Source: Nymphaea colorata
Lineage: Eukaryota > Streptophyta > Magnoliopsida > Nymphaeales > Nymphaeaceae
Assembly: GCF_008831285.2 (NCBI RefSeq)
Contig: NC_045149.1
Coordinates: 7,654,417-7,714,416, forward strand
Reading direction: 5' to 3'
DNA: 60,000 nucleotides
The notes beneath the pieces were generated by a model that saw only the letters and a program-made list of their open reading frames with translations, ran no database searches and was not told the origin of the DNA. Of this stretch, positions 14,258 to 26,500 are shown piece by piece (the stretch's first letter is position 1; each line of letters begins with the position of its first letter). A program made the translations under genes and the position numbers.

Positions 14258-14453
14258 TAACATATGTTAAATCCTAAGGAGAACTCATTACAATTTAAAT
14301 TGTAAATATATAATAACAAATAATAAGCATGAATAGTTTGCAAGGGAATTATTAATAACATATGTTAAATTATAAGGAGAACTCATTACAATTTAAATTG
14401 TAAATATATAATAACAAAGAATAAGCATGAATAGTTGGCAAGGGAATTATTAA
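14258..14453. repeat. 98-bp tandem duplication, two copies
   Basis: Copy 1 at 14258-14355 and copy 2 at 14356-14453 are nearly identical, with only a few substitutions (for example AATCCTAAGG versus AATTATAAGG). The unit is AT-rich, contains the palindrome ACATATGT and an AATTTAAATT core, and ends in AAGGGAATTATTAA. No coding content. A recent local duplication is inferred. Confidence 0.9.
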
Positions 14454-16410
14454 GATTAAATGACACTATTAAATCTATATTTTAAATGTTGAGAATGTCG
14501 TTCCCATATCAATATCAATCACATAAAAAAATGAATATTAAAAATTCGAAATGTCAAGCATAAGCCTTACAAGTACGTCTAACAAGCATCTATATAACAT
14601 TTATGCGCATAGTATCATCTTCATATTTTCAAGCAGTAATACATGGATAGAAAAAAAAATCTAGCTATTTATGTGCATATCATGCACATAAATATTGTAT
14701 TAAAAGTTTTATTTTGCAATATTTAGTTTATAATGTCTTAGTTTTGAAAATTTTGATGAGTAAAAATGGCATTTTTTGACAACCACCACCGCATCCACTT
14801 AAGATAAAAATGGCATGGTTAGAGAGGTGCAATTCAAAAGTCTATATACTTATACAAATTATATAAGTACACACAATTATTTTTTTTTAGATTAAATGAC
14901 CTTCATGACATCAGTGCCTCTTAGAAGGCGTTTGTTAAGAAGAACATTATGTTATTGGAGTAAATGCTCAAACACATGTTCTGAGATCCATGGTATGATT
15001 ATAGTCTTAGTTTTCAAGTCTGAAAATCAAACAATACATATAGTTGCATCATGTTAATTTTATGAAATATGGTACCTCTAGAATGATGTGCTCCAAGAAC
15101 AAATTGTCTTTATTATCGAACACATTTTTAAGATCTTGTATACACTAAATCAGCAAATTATGTTGCTAGGACTCCAAGTAGATAGCTTTGGTATGTTATG
15201 CAACAAAGCCTTAGTTTGACTTGGTTGAATTACATTATTTCATAACAGTCCTTGCAACCAGGTATTACTTTTTCATGCATGAAAGTTATATAGCCATAAT
15301 ATATCATTACAGCATGTTATTCAAAAAAAAAATAAAACCTTCATAAGCTTGTAAGTAAAGGCTATTTTGTGAAGGCAAAGCTTTGGTGATTGCATAAAAA
15401 TTGTCAACGAAAATTTTTACCTTATATTCCTAGGCAAAATTAGGTTTTATAAGTAGGTGATAGATCATGATACATGCACAATTTATAACTATAATTTCAT
15501 GTTTTTATGGCTTTTAAAGTAAATAAAATTCCATTTATAATATTAAGATCAACTCAAGATGAAAAAAGAAAGAGAGAGAGATTGATCCAAATAAAGGGTG
15601 AGGTAAAAATCTAAATAGAAGGGGATGAGATCGAAACCAGAGCTGTGAGAGTCAAAAGTAGTGTTATAAGATCCAACAAGCTTTGTCAAAAAACAAGGAT
15701 GATTCAACGAGTCGAGCCAACCTGGGATCAACTCATACTCACTCAGGTAAGCTTGAAAGCTTGACTCATTTAATAAACGAACTGGGTTCAGTTAAGACAA
15801 CTCGCTTAAGTAAATGAATTGAGCTCGAGCTGGGTAGACTTGACTCATTTAAACTTGTTAAGCTCGTAAAAATAAGTAAACAACAAAACTCGACATCGTC
15901 ATCGATAGAAGGAGGCTGGATCAATGGTTTTCCTTGAGACTACCAAATGACATGTCTAAAGTTCAAGCTAGTGTCTACCTTTAATGAAATTTATCTTTTC
16001 TAATATAAGTTGGCTTTGCTAAGTTGATCTGGGGCTTATGTTAGATTCCTGGATCTAAGATCAGAGATTTTAAAATCCAACCTTAAAAACCTCACATCCT
16101 TGCTAAGGATCAGTTTTGTTCCTCTCTCTCACTCTCTGAAAATGCCCACCCCTTCTTGCAAACCCTCGGCCATGGTTGAGGGTTTTTCTTTCTTTCTTTC
16201 TTTCAAATCCTTGGCCACGGCCAAGGGTTATCTTTCTCTTCCTCGCAAACCCTCTGCAATGACTAATTGTTCATCTCTCTCTCCCTCTCAAAGGCTACGG
16301 CTGGAGTTCGATTTTCCACCGGAAATCGGCTGCGAGACAAGGGTTCAAAGCACAGTTTTTCTGATGGATGTGTGTGTGTGAGAGAGAGAGAGACATAGAG
16401 AGAGAGAGAG
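14454..16410. other. Intergenic AT-rich spacer
   Basis: No gene seen. Poly-A and poly-T runs are common. The part at about 15690-15880 is described separately as a GAGCTCGAGC-type repeat relic. A short stretch at 16110-16330 is less AT-rich and CT-rich, but its frames lack any family motif. Confidence 0.55.
15690..15880. repeat. Possible degenerate transposon terminus rich in GAGTCGAGC/GAGCTCGAGC
   Basis: The stretch repeats words such as GAGTCGAGCC, TTGAGCTCGAGC and GACTCATTTAA. The same vocabulary recurs at 49695-50220. Such GAGCTCGAGC-rich DNA is typical of non-autonomous plant DNA transposons, but I could not find both ends or a target duplication here. Confidence 0.35.
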
Positions 16411-16670
16411 GGAGGGACAATCACCGGTTCACTTAGCTTTCATAATGGCACCTCTAATCCCAAGTTCAACATTCTTCAAAACCATCAAGATAACACCCTT
16501 TAAGATTTGGACAGAAGACATGACTATAACACACCACCCAGGAGGGACAATCACCGGTTCACTTAGCTTTCATAATGGCACCTCTAATCCCAAGTTCAAC
16601 ATTCTTCAAAACCATCAAGATAACACCCTTTAAGCTCTGGACTGAAGACATGACTATAACACACCACCCA
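16411..16670. repeat. 130-bp tandem duplication, two copies
   Basis: Copy 1 at 16411-16540 and copy 2 at 16541-16670 abut exactly, begin with GGAGGGACAATCACCGG and end with ACACCACCCA. I count three substitutions, clustered in the region TAAGATTTGGACAG versus TAAGCTCTGGACTG. The period is not a multiple of three, so the frame that runs through both copies is not a protein repeat. Confidence 0.95.
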
Positions 16671-19027
16671 ACCTATTTGATTGCGCTTGAGATCTCTTGA
16701 AGAAATCCAAGACAATTAAACATGGCCTAATAGTCACAACTCAAGGTACTATACCCAAGCAAAGCTGAATATATTGATAAAAGAGTGTTGCTGCAACTAT
16801 TTGAACCACATCCTTTGTTGGTTAGCGAACATGGCTTACACATGTCCAAGTGAATTGTTTTTGTTCTTCTTTGGTGACTATTTAAGACAGGTTAGGCCTT
16901 GCCCATTCAAAAACCAAGAAGTTGGTTATTGCTTTTAAAATTTTTAAGTTATCGTCGGGAAATAATCGAATGCATCAACTAGAAATTTTTAGTGGCATAA
17001 TAAATTAAAGATGCCTTATAAGCAACCCATTTGAGGTATTCTTTAACGTTCATGGCATCTTTTAGTGAATTTCCTATGCTCGCACACTCACATAGAACAG
17101 GTTAGTTGAGCATAAACATCGACACTTTGGTGACAACCATCTTAGCTTGATTGGTGATGCATCACTAACCTATGCTTTGTTGAGATGATGTATTTAGGGT
17201 TTACATTCATTGTAAAATTGCTTACCTTGAGATATGATGGAAAATCACCATATAAGGTTATCTTCATGAGAAAGAAAGGTTATTTTGACAAGAATGGAGA
17301 AACCACGCCTTTATATGTAAAGCAACATAGAAGGCGACAATGGGCACTTAATTTCAAAACTTGATTCAAATTGAATAAAACTTACAAAATTAAGCGCCAG
17401 TGCCCCTGGATGAATTGCTTATTATAAAATCATGTTGGTAGAACAAGGATTTCATCAAACACCTATCAAGAATCACTGCGAAGCATTCAGTCGAGCTGTA
17501 ATACCAACAAAATTTACAGGTGATAATCTCTATTACCATTCAGTTTCAGTAGCTACTATGATAACTAAACTTTAATTACAATGTGCTTACAAATGACTTC
17601 CATACTTTCATAAGGTACTTACAAAAAAGAGGTTTTTTGAAGTATCGCCCTTTACTAATGAATAAATTTTTGAAATTAAAGAAGGTGCTGGAGATAAAAA
17701 AAAAATTAAAACTTTTACTGACGCGTACGGAGATGTCACTGAAGGTCATCACCTTTATTGATGGAATACTTGCTCGTTACATCTTTCTTGGAAACATCAG
17801 TGTAACCTATTCATTAAAAAATCTTTAAATTAACTGCTTTTTGTGAAAGATTTAGGCAGGTTGCACCTTTTGTGAAGGTCCTTAGAACTAATATTGGTTT
17901 TTTGTCTCGCCAAATAAACTACATTTCTGAGGTGCTCCAAAGCACGAACAAGGTGGAAGCCAAATTAACCATTTCTAATTCCCACATCATCTATTGCAAA
18001 GCTCGAATGTGATTCTAACTCCTTTTTTGTGGCACACATTCAACTTTAATGTCATTGGGTGCACTTTGTATGTTGTAGCTTCTTGCCTAGTTATTGTATT
18101 AATTATGTCAATGTCAAGCACATTCTTCAATATTTGAAAGGTACCATTTATTGGAAATGATGTACCAACAGGAAAGAACAAATTCACACAAAAGGTTTGA
18201 TGCGGATTGGGTGCCCCTATATCCATGATTTCTCTAAATCTTCATTCATCATTAATTGGAGGTGAAGTTGCATTATATATTGCTTACTTTACATTTCAGA
18301 AAAAGAGATAGCCAAATTCCCTCATTGATTCACGAGTTTTACATTATGGGATTTCTCCATAGATCTCTCATTTGATTCATTTAAATATACAGCTATTGCT
18401 TCTCTTTTCCTTTTTACTTGGGCATGACTCTTTTAGTGGGCTAGGCATTGCTTCTAACAGCCCCTTGATTGAGGGGCAGAGAAATGTGGGGTCTCTGCTC
18501 TTTGAAGCCTTAAATGAAACTTGGGTCTACTTATATGGGGTTTCCCCATGAGATCTGGGTCATTGTCCCATGGTCAATCGAGAATTTATTAATCATATAT
18601 TTAGTGTTCCATGGAAAAAAATTTCTGGCTCTGCCCTTGCCTTGATTTGTTGAGTGCTGAATATAATTGCCTTGTATGAATTATCCTTCCTTGTCAATCC
18701 CAATTCACTAACAACATTTTTCTTGATTTGCAGCTAAAATCCTCTTCATCTATCTTTTAATGATAAGTCTTCCAAAGGCTACATCACTTTCCTTGGATCT
18801 GACCTTGTTTCAAACTATTGTTGTTGAGTCCAGTACTAAGGTTTGAATAATAAAGCTTGTTTGCATATGTTGCTGCCAACTTAATTATGGCTAAGTTATT
18901 TGGTTCTCAACAATAGTCACTCACCAAACTCAACTCCTAGCCTATGCACATCAATATTTATCATGGTCACTTAAACATATGACTTGCCGATTATTTGGGT
19001 CCACATGTGAATATGTGGTATTCCACT
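16671..19027. other. Intergenic spacer, possibly old repeat remnants
   Basis: No recognisable gene. Short open frames (for example at 17583-17828 plus and 17987-18226 minus) have no family motif and no neighbouring exons. Some passages read like worn protein-coding DNA, but I could not place them in a family. Confidence 0.5.
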
Positions 19028-19035
19028 GTTGAAAT

Positions 19036-19331
19036 CAATGTTATAAAAAGCGTATCGTAAGCCGTAATGGTCTGGCTTTAAGATATGCTGTATCGTAAAA
19101 TATCGTAACTGTATCGTATTTAAAAAATCAGAAAAAATGTTGAAAAAATAAAAAATCAATAAAAATTAACGTATTGTACCTGTATCGTAACCGTATCGTA
19201 ACGTATTGTAACCGTATCATAGTGTATCGTAACTGTATCGTAGCGTATCTTAACTATATCGTAACTGTGTCGTACGATACAAGTGTTGTATCGTATAACA
19301 TTTTTTAAACGCGACAATACGTACAACACTG
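19036..19331. mobile_element. hAT-like MITE with 8-bp target-site duplication
   Basis: The 296-bp element is flanked by perfect direct repeats GTTGAAAT at 19028-19035 and 19332-19339. The ends are imperfect inverted repeats: CAATGTTATAAAAAGCG at the left, and CAGTGTTGTACGTATTGT read on the minus strand at the right. Its body repeats GTATCGTAAC-type words about a dozen times. An 8-bp duplication with CARTG-type ends fits a non-autonomous hAT element. No transposase is encoded. Confidence 0.75.
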
Positions 19332-19664
19332 GTTGAAATGAAACTGATACTTAAAAATCTAGGAAAGTTCCATTGTCAACCAAACATGAAACTTTAATCT
19401 TTGGTGTTTTAGTTTGGTTTTGGTATTTTTGTTCTAACATTAGAGTTCCACCTAAAACAGTGAAGTTTTTAGAGAGAGACACATAGTCACGTGAATCATT
19501 CCACCTAAACAGGTGGACAAAAGTTTCACTTCATCACATAAGATGTGATTTGTGGAACTTGGAACTTTTGTTTCACCTAAATGTTTGGTATTTTAATGTC
19601 GACCATTTTAATCCCTGTATTCAAATGTAGCCTTGGTATGAAGATCAAATGGCTTAATTAAGCC

Positions 19665-19738
19665 AATTCTCTCTGCAACTTAGTTTTCTTCCGAACTCAT
19701 TAATTCTCTCTGCAACTTAGTTTTCTTCCGAACTCATT
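19665..19738. repeat. 37-bp tandem duplication
   Basis: Copies at 19665-19701 and 19702-19738 read identically, starting AATTCTCTCTGCAACTTAG. Confidence 0.9.
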
Positions 19739-20062
19739 GTTTGTTTCACCACACTACGCATGCAGGGGCATGATAAGTATCTCTACTATGGATCCTGAAC
19801 ATAACATGAATAAAGCACATACAATATCTCCTATGGTTAATACATTAATGAAACAAAATTAAGGAAGCAAACAGAAAACAAGTCACAGGGCAATCTAGTA
19901 GGCTTTTTAGAACAGTACAATAGACAAATATCAAGCTTATCTCAAACGTAAGAGCCAGTTACACCATTTTAAATGTATTATACATGCCTTTTGTAATGAC
20001 CTTTCATAAAGATCTTCCATTAAAAATGCTGTGATACTGAAATCTTTAGAACGCTATAAGGT

Positions 20063-20065
<3 letters not shown>

Positions 20066-20126
<61 letters not shown>
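20066..20126. repeat. Compound TA/GA microsatellite
   Basis: About 35 bp of TA followed directly by about 26 bp of GA. Confidence 0.9.
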
Positions 20127-21099
20127 AATGTGTCTTATGCAAAATGTATGTTTCTAATATATTGATCATTTAATCCAAAGGTTTTGTATAAACACTCCTC
20201 TTGATCATTTTAGTTGAAAAGACCAACCCCCCCGCTCTCTCTCTCTTGGCTACAGGGTTTTATCCTCTTGCTGCTGTGTGATTGTGCCGCTCCATTTATA
20301 TACTCTCTCCCTACCTCTCTTGTTCTGCTTTATTGTGCTGTTTTCTTATATATTTCATTCTTTTATTTTGTTTTTGCAGTTTGTTCTTCTATCCAATGGA
20401 CTTGTTGTCTCCAAATTCATGTTATTGGCTCTCTCTCTCTCTGGGTTTAGGGAAACAGAACAATGCGCCCCTTCTTTTTCCCATCGGTAGGCGCTGCCAT
20501 CACCTTCTACCTCCCTCCCTTCTTCTTCCTTCCACCGGTTTTAGATTCCTCCTTCATCGTGAGGAGGAGTTCAGTGTAGGATTAACACACACAGGTTAAC
20601 ACACGGCAGCAGACTGAACAGGTTGGAGCCAAATTTATCCACATTGGTTCTTGTTTTTAGAGATTGTTGCATGTATGGAGCTATCCAAGAGGGCACACAA
20701 CTTCAGGGCTGTCAATCCGAATGGGCACTCATCTGCTTTGTCCATCAGGAATTGACCTTCATGCAAAATGTGGCAGTATCTGAGATGCAATTAATTTGTT
20801 CCATCAAATGCTTGAGGGAGATGCCATCACTTGGAGAATGTTCGATCAAACCCTTTGAAATTCACAAAAAACAAGTTTCTTTTTTTTGAAAAAAATGTAA
20901 AAAAACGCAATAAATTAAATTGTCGTTTAAAACTTACAAAAAACAAGTTTTTTTAAAAAAACGTTAATGCGTTTTTTTCACTTTTTTCATAATCACCCGA
21001 TAATCTCTCGACATTACAACTTCTTAAGGTCGTTTGAATTCCCTTCCAAAGGAACAGGACAAAAGTGTTCTGTGTAGGACATTCCGACGCAAACATCAG

Positions 21100-21338
21100 A
21101 CACGGAACAACAGCGAACCCTGGGAGAGAGCGGTGTGGACTGTGGTTGGATATATTTTCCTGCTGTTCCTCGCGGGTGTCTCTCTCTCGGACGCTCCCTC
21201 GCCGGCTGCTTGCTCCTTTCCGACGTTCCGCTATCAGCTAGTCACGGCATTCCGGTTACCTGTATAGCGAGACAGGCTTCCTTCGCTGGTGCCAGCCCGG
21301 CGTTCCGGCCACTTTATAATCTCCAACATCCCAGACAG
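21100..21338 (+). other. Possible non-coding first exon (5' UTR) of TAF1A
   Basis: This GC-richer stretch ends at CCCAGACAG followed by GTGAGA, a strong 5' splice site at 21339. The first coding exon begins next to a TGCAG acceptor at 23592-23593, only two bases before the ATG. A leader exon with an intron of about 2.25 kb is therefore a reasonable inference. The exon's 5' end is not defined. The intron (21339-23593) shows no other gene. Confidence 0.3.
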
Positions 21339-23595
21339 GTGAGACGCCGAGGTTTGCTCCCCCTCTCACTCTCTCTCTCACACACACACACACGCAAAAA
21401 CTTTCTATCTCTCTATTGTATTAAAAATACCCGAAGGAGATTAGAAGAAAAAAGTTACCGTATTCTAGCGCTCGTGCTCTGCTACTGTTTTTTTCTCTCT
21501 CTCCCCCTCTCTGCTACTGTTTTGTTTGTTTTCTCTGGTATAATGGACGTTGAGTGCAATTGTTTGTGAAAATGTCGGCTCTTTCTTTCTAGTCTGCTCT
21601 TTTTCTGTTGTTGATGATTAGAGGTGTGAACTGCTTTTGGATAACGTGCATTAGTAGCTCTGAGATTAGCTGACGCATTAGAATTCCACTTTCCCTGTTC
21701 ATGAGTTTCTTTCTTTTTCTGTCAACTGGACCTTTATGCACATCCTGAAAATGAAATAGAGTCAAATTCGACATTGTATGACTCTGTTTGGAATAAGAAA
21801 GTAAAAGTTGGAGTACTTGGTACTTGCTCAAGAGATGGAAGAGGGATCAACTTCTTGGTTCCTTGAGCTTTGTTTCATGGGATGGACTGAGCTGGTTTCG
21901 GTAAGATATCTCTAGTGATAGACTAGCTCAGACCTTTAAGAGTAAAATGTATGGAAGAACATTACACAAAACTGAGAAGAAGAGATCAGCATAACTGATA
22001 GAGCCTTGACTAATAGGTGGGTGACTGTTCATGGGGTTCATACCTGATTGAGTCCTACACAATTGAGTCTTGTACATTTGGTGGGGAGGAGGCTCCTTGG
22101 GCCGAAGAGCTTTTACCCGAGGGTTCTGCATTGCTCAGCAGGAAACCATTCGTTTTGCCGGTAGTCCTAAAAGCTAGGTCTCCCATCCGAAGAGCAGTTT
22201 CTCTGTTGTCTGGAAACATCATGGAAAACAACAACCATGGAAATTTCTATTTATTTTTAGGAAGGTTTTATTATTCTGATTTCTGCATAACATTCATTTC
22301 CAGTATTCTAGGATTATCTTGAAAATGCAGAGGCAGAGAAAAGTTTATCATTAACTTGACGTTTTCGAATTCATGGGTCAAGCAATGCATTGATTACAGT
22401 AGTACTAAGTTTATGCATTTTAAGTTTTCCTGCTCAAAGTAGTAGTAAAGCAAATATTCCCTACCAAATTAGCTGTAGCTGAATCTCTTGTCCAGATCAT
22501 GGGAAATATACAAGATGGATCTGCAGAAGCATGAGAAAATTTTCTTGCTTGATTGATTTCAAGCAAATGACTTCTGAGAATGAACACTCCATATCACCAT
22601 ATCATGGCTCTGTGATGGATATCAGCCATTGCATGCATCTATGCACAGGGAGACGTGTTTACCCACAACTTCATTTTATATACTTTCGTAACTGAAATTG
22701 TAATTACATCTTATTTGCAGAATTTATTATTAAGTTTGTATATTGACTAGTTGAATTTATTAAGAATAATATATCCTGAATTATTATTTTGCAACTTTTT
22801 AAGATGAAATTGCCTCGTTACTTTAGATATCAACTCATGAAAAAAAGTATATCAGCTGCTTCTTTTCTCTGTTTCTGATCTAGGTAACTCTGTAGTCTCT
22901 GACCAACAGGGATGAGCATAGAGTTGCCTATACTTGTGAAATAGAGCCTCGTCATCTGTATCATATATTGTTGCCATTGATATTAGACATGCTTCGTTTC
23001 TGGACTTCATGATGTTATGAAGATGATCATGCTTATTTAATGTCTTGCACTTGAGTACTTTGAGCCCCAGATGGAGCTAATGATACTGAAGCTTATTATA
23101 ATTCAATTAGCTTATATAGCTAATGATGCTCCCCTCACTTGGCTTTGAGGTTGGGTTTAGGATATTCAAGGTAGAAGGTCCAAGAGTTTATTACATGGGG
23201 TTTCTTCTCCTAGGGTGTTAAAGTTTGTTGCCTTTCTTGTCCAACTGCTGTTGGGATTTAAGTACAGTATAAAATTTCTTTCACTATATGTCTAGAAGAA
23301 AAGACATCCTTGTATTGAAGACTTTGTAGTTCTTCACTATCACGTAAATGAAAGTTGCCACACGAATTTAGCCGTAGATTCATGTTCAGACATGTCTTAA
23401 AACATCCATGGCAACATAACATCTTTGTTTAGTTTGTAATTGGTAAGGATTACACATTTTTTTAGTGTTGTACTTTATCTCATTTTAATTTATTCATGTC
23501 AAGAAACCTTAAATGCTTGAAGTTTCATTTTCCTGGAATAACTTCAGGTTGTTCTTTTTGTAATTCATGGACGTGTTTGGATGATTACTGCAGTT

Positions 23596-26500
23596 ATGAA
23601 GGTCAAGGTTGAAACAAGCATGACACATGACACTATGAAAGTTGATCTGGAGAATCCTATGTCCGGCTTTCAAAAAGTTAAGGAGGAATTAGAAGCTGAT
23701 GTGGTGGAGGAAGCAAATCAGAGAGGGAGAACGGGACGGAGTTTACGTGCTAAGCAGGGTATCAAAGTGAAGAAAGAAAAAAAAGATGGTAATGATACAC
23801 TTTGGGTGAATAGGGCTTTGATCTCAAACAAAGCACATGGGACAGGAATTTCAGGAACAGTGTCATTTGAGCACAAATGTCACTTGCGGCGTTTGCTGAG
23901 GAAAATGATGAGGGAGCAAAAATGGAAGGGGGCAGCAGGAGTTTTGAGCACATTGCTGAAGGGCACATGTAAGGATTACTTGTCCCTAAAGAATCGAAGG
24001 AAATATTGGGTAAGTTATTTTGAATTATTTTTTATTTTTATTCAGAGTTTCACTAGTTAACTTGTTTGAGATGGGATATTTTATGCTGCTATATTTAGTG
24101 AATCAGTATGATTCTAAAAAATACAATTCTTGGTTCTTGGTTTTGGAACACCTGATTTTCAGTTAATGTTTAGAATATATGCAAACATTTGGCTATCCTT
24201 GTGCTAGTTACTGACTAATATGATGCCTGACTTATGTCACATCGATGTGGAGGACTTTAAAAAAACTTGAATGCAGTTATGCAAGTATACTCTCTGTTTC
24301 TATATTGATAACAACACTGGAAGTTTGGAATGCGTGTCAACAAAGTCACTAATTAATTAATGATAATGACTACTAAATTGCTGTTTTATATGTACAAATT
24401 AATAGAATACATTAGTTTGATCACAAAACATGCTTGTCCACATTTCTCAACCACAACAGTATGAAAGAAAATAAATAGCAATCTACTAATTCTTAACTAA
24501 TTAAGACGTGTTTTGTTTTATAGGCTAACAACACATGCTAAATTTGTGGCAGAATGGGACTCGGTCCAAGTTGACCAAGTCAGAACTTTAAAGAAAATCA
24601 AGTGTGTGTGCACTAATACTGTCTCCACAAACATATCCGAAGCTGCAGATGCATCTTGCGCTATTGACATTGATGCAGTTCTGTACGGGAGTGTTTAGTA
24701 CGTGATGTTTAGTATAAATGAGGCATCTGAAAAGCAATTGGAAACAAGATTAGATGATTAGAATCCCTTCTTTTTCTCATCTCTTAATGTTATTTGTTCT
24801 CTAACTAACAGCTTTTGCCATTTGTTTAAATACTTAATATCCTATATTTGCTTTCCTCTCTGTTATTTCTTTAGGCGTCATTGGAGCTTCTTAGACGGAT
24901 TGGGTTTTCCTCCGGCAATCTCTGGAAGCTAGAACGTATATATGAAATTTGGTCAAGTAAGCAGCGACCAGGGAATCGTACATCACGTAAGGTGACTAAT
25001 TTCCAGTGTTTCAATTTATATTTGAATGCTGGCATTTGCATATGTTTTCCTGCATTTTGCATCTTTTTGCTGATTGTACAAGTTTAACACATATACTTAA
25101 TAACTTGTTTGCAGAAGAAGTATCTGATCCAGTTGGAGCATGCACTCCTTTTGTTAATGGAAGCCAAGGTTGAAGATGCATACAACATCACTAAATTGTA
25201 TGCTTTATTGTTCAGTTAAATGACTTTTTTCTTGGGGCAATAGTTGCTTAATTAAGGACTTGCTGTTAGTGCTTTGTGGTTAATCGAGAACTTGTTTCCT
25301 TTCCTTGTGCCTTGCCAATCTATTCACCTATATATGGATCACTCTATGTTGATCATCTTGATTGGTTATTAATGATGTCCTGCACTTTTCTGTTACCAGA
25401 CCTACAAAATTAAGATTTTACTGTGAACGATGTCTATGCTTTTTTTCTGATAATTTCATATTTTTTTGCATTTTAATGTCCTTCCAACTGAACTAAAAGT
25501 GGCGAGAAAAATTTGTTTGACACACACACACATACATTTAATGGGTTTAACCAATCTCATTTTGGAACTGGCTATTTTACACTTTTTTCTCTTTCACTCT
25601 CTGACCTACATTTTTCTCTTCCCTTCATTTTTCTTTTTCTCTTTACACCACCATCCTCTCACCCTAAGATTGGTGGATCCTGGAGAGAGAGAGTCCTGGA
25701 AAGTAAGTCACAAAATGGAACTGGTTTACTCATTTCCTTTCTCTCTCTCTTTCTATATATATACGAATGCACACACACACATGCAACTATCATGTATACT
25801 CGAGTATAAGGCACACTTGGTGAATATCTCACTCATAAGAACATATTTGAACATATTTGTGAAACTAACTGCGTGGTTGTGATCTCCGTATTTGAAAGTT
25901 TAACAAAATAAAGCCATGTTTTTTTGTTGCACAGATCTTATGAGGATTTAAGAAAATGGACTGTCTGAATAACTTCTTAAGCTTAGAAAGTCCCAAATAT
26001 AAATAAAAGCACCCCTTTTCTAAACTTTTCAAACACAGAAATCACATCTTTGCAATGCAGTCAATTTCAGAAAGCCACACAACTGAGAGATTCATTTGGA
26101 TTTGCAATCGAACTTGAGCATACAGTAAAGTGACAGCTCTCTCTCTCTCTCTCTCTCTCTCTACACAAAAGCCACACTACTGAGATAATCAGCTGGATTG
26201 CTTTCAATTGCACTCAAGTATACAGTAAAGGATACCTCTTTCTCTATATATGTGGGTGTGTGTTTATTCTTTCTGTGAAGCATGCTTTATCTTGCTAGTT
26301 TGTCATTTAGTAAATGATTCTTCAAGCCTTATGCTTTTCTTAATCAGCCTTGTGCAGGAGGGTGAATGTAGAAATGATTCAATTATACATTTGGTTCATG
26401 GTCTGATATTATATCAGATGTGGTATGCTGGTATTCCTGAGGGTTTGCAGTTGAGAACTGGTGGGAGACATGAAGCTGCAGCATTTTCTTCTTCTGATGT

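Larger units (their letters stand above)
19340..21099. other. Intergenic region upstream of TAF1A
   Basis: Contains a perfect 37-bp tandem duplication at 19665-19738, a compound TA then GA microsatellite at about 20066-20126, and a CT-rich, less AT-biased stretch at 20214-20620. The overlapping frames there show no family features. Around 20870-20980 two copies of an ACAAAAAACAAGTTT-type motif occur. It may include distal promoter sequence for TAF1A. Confidence 0.5.

Noticed and set aside
21135-21569. 144-codon open frame near the TAF1A 5' end
   Set aside because: It runs through a good GTGAGA splice donor and ends in CT/CA microsatellite; no family motif. More likely leader exon plus intron.
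24513-24698. Open frame between TAF1A coding exons 1 and 2, behind a TTATAG acceptor-like site
   Set aside because: Exons 1 and 2 join directly in phase 0 and match the family; including this piece would add unrelated residues and no good donor follows.
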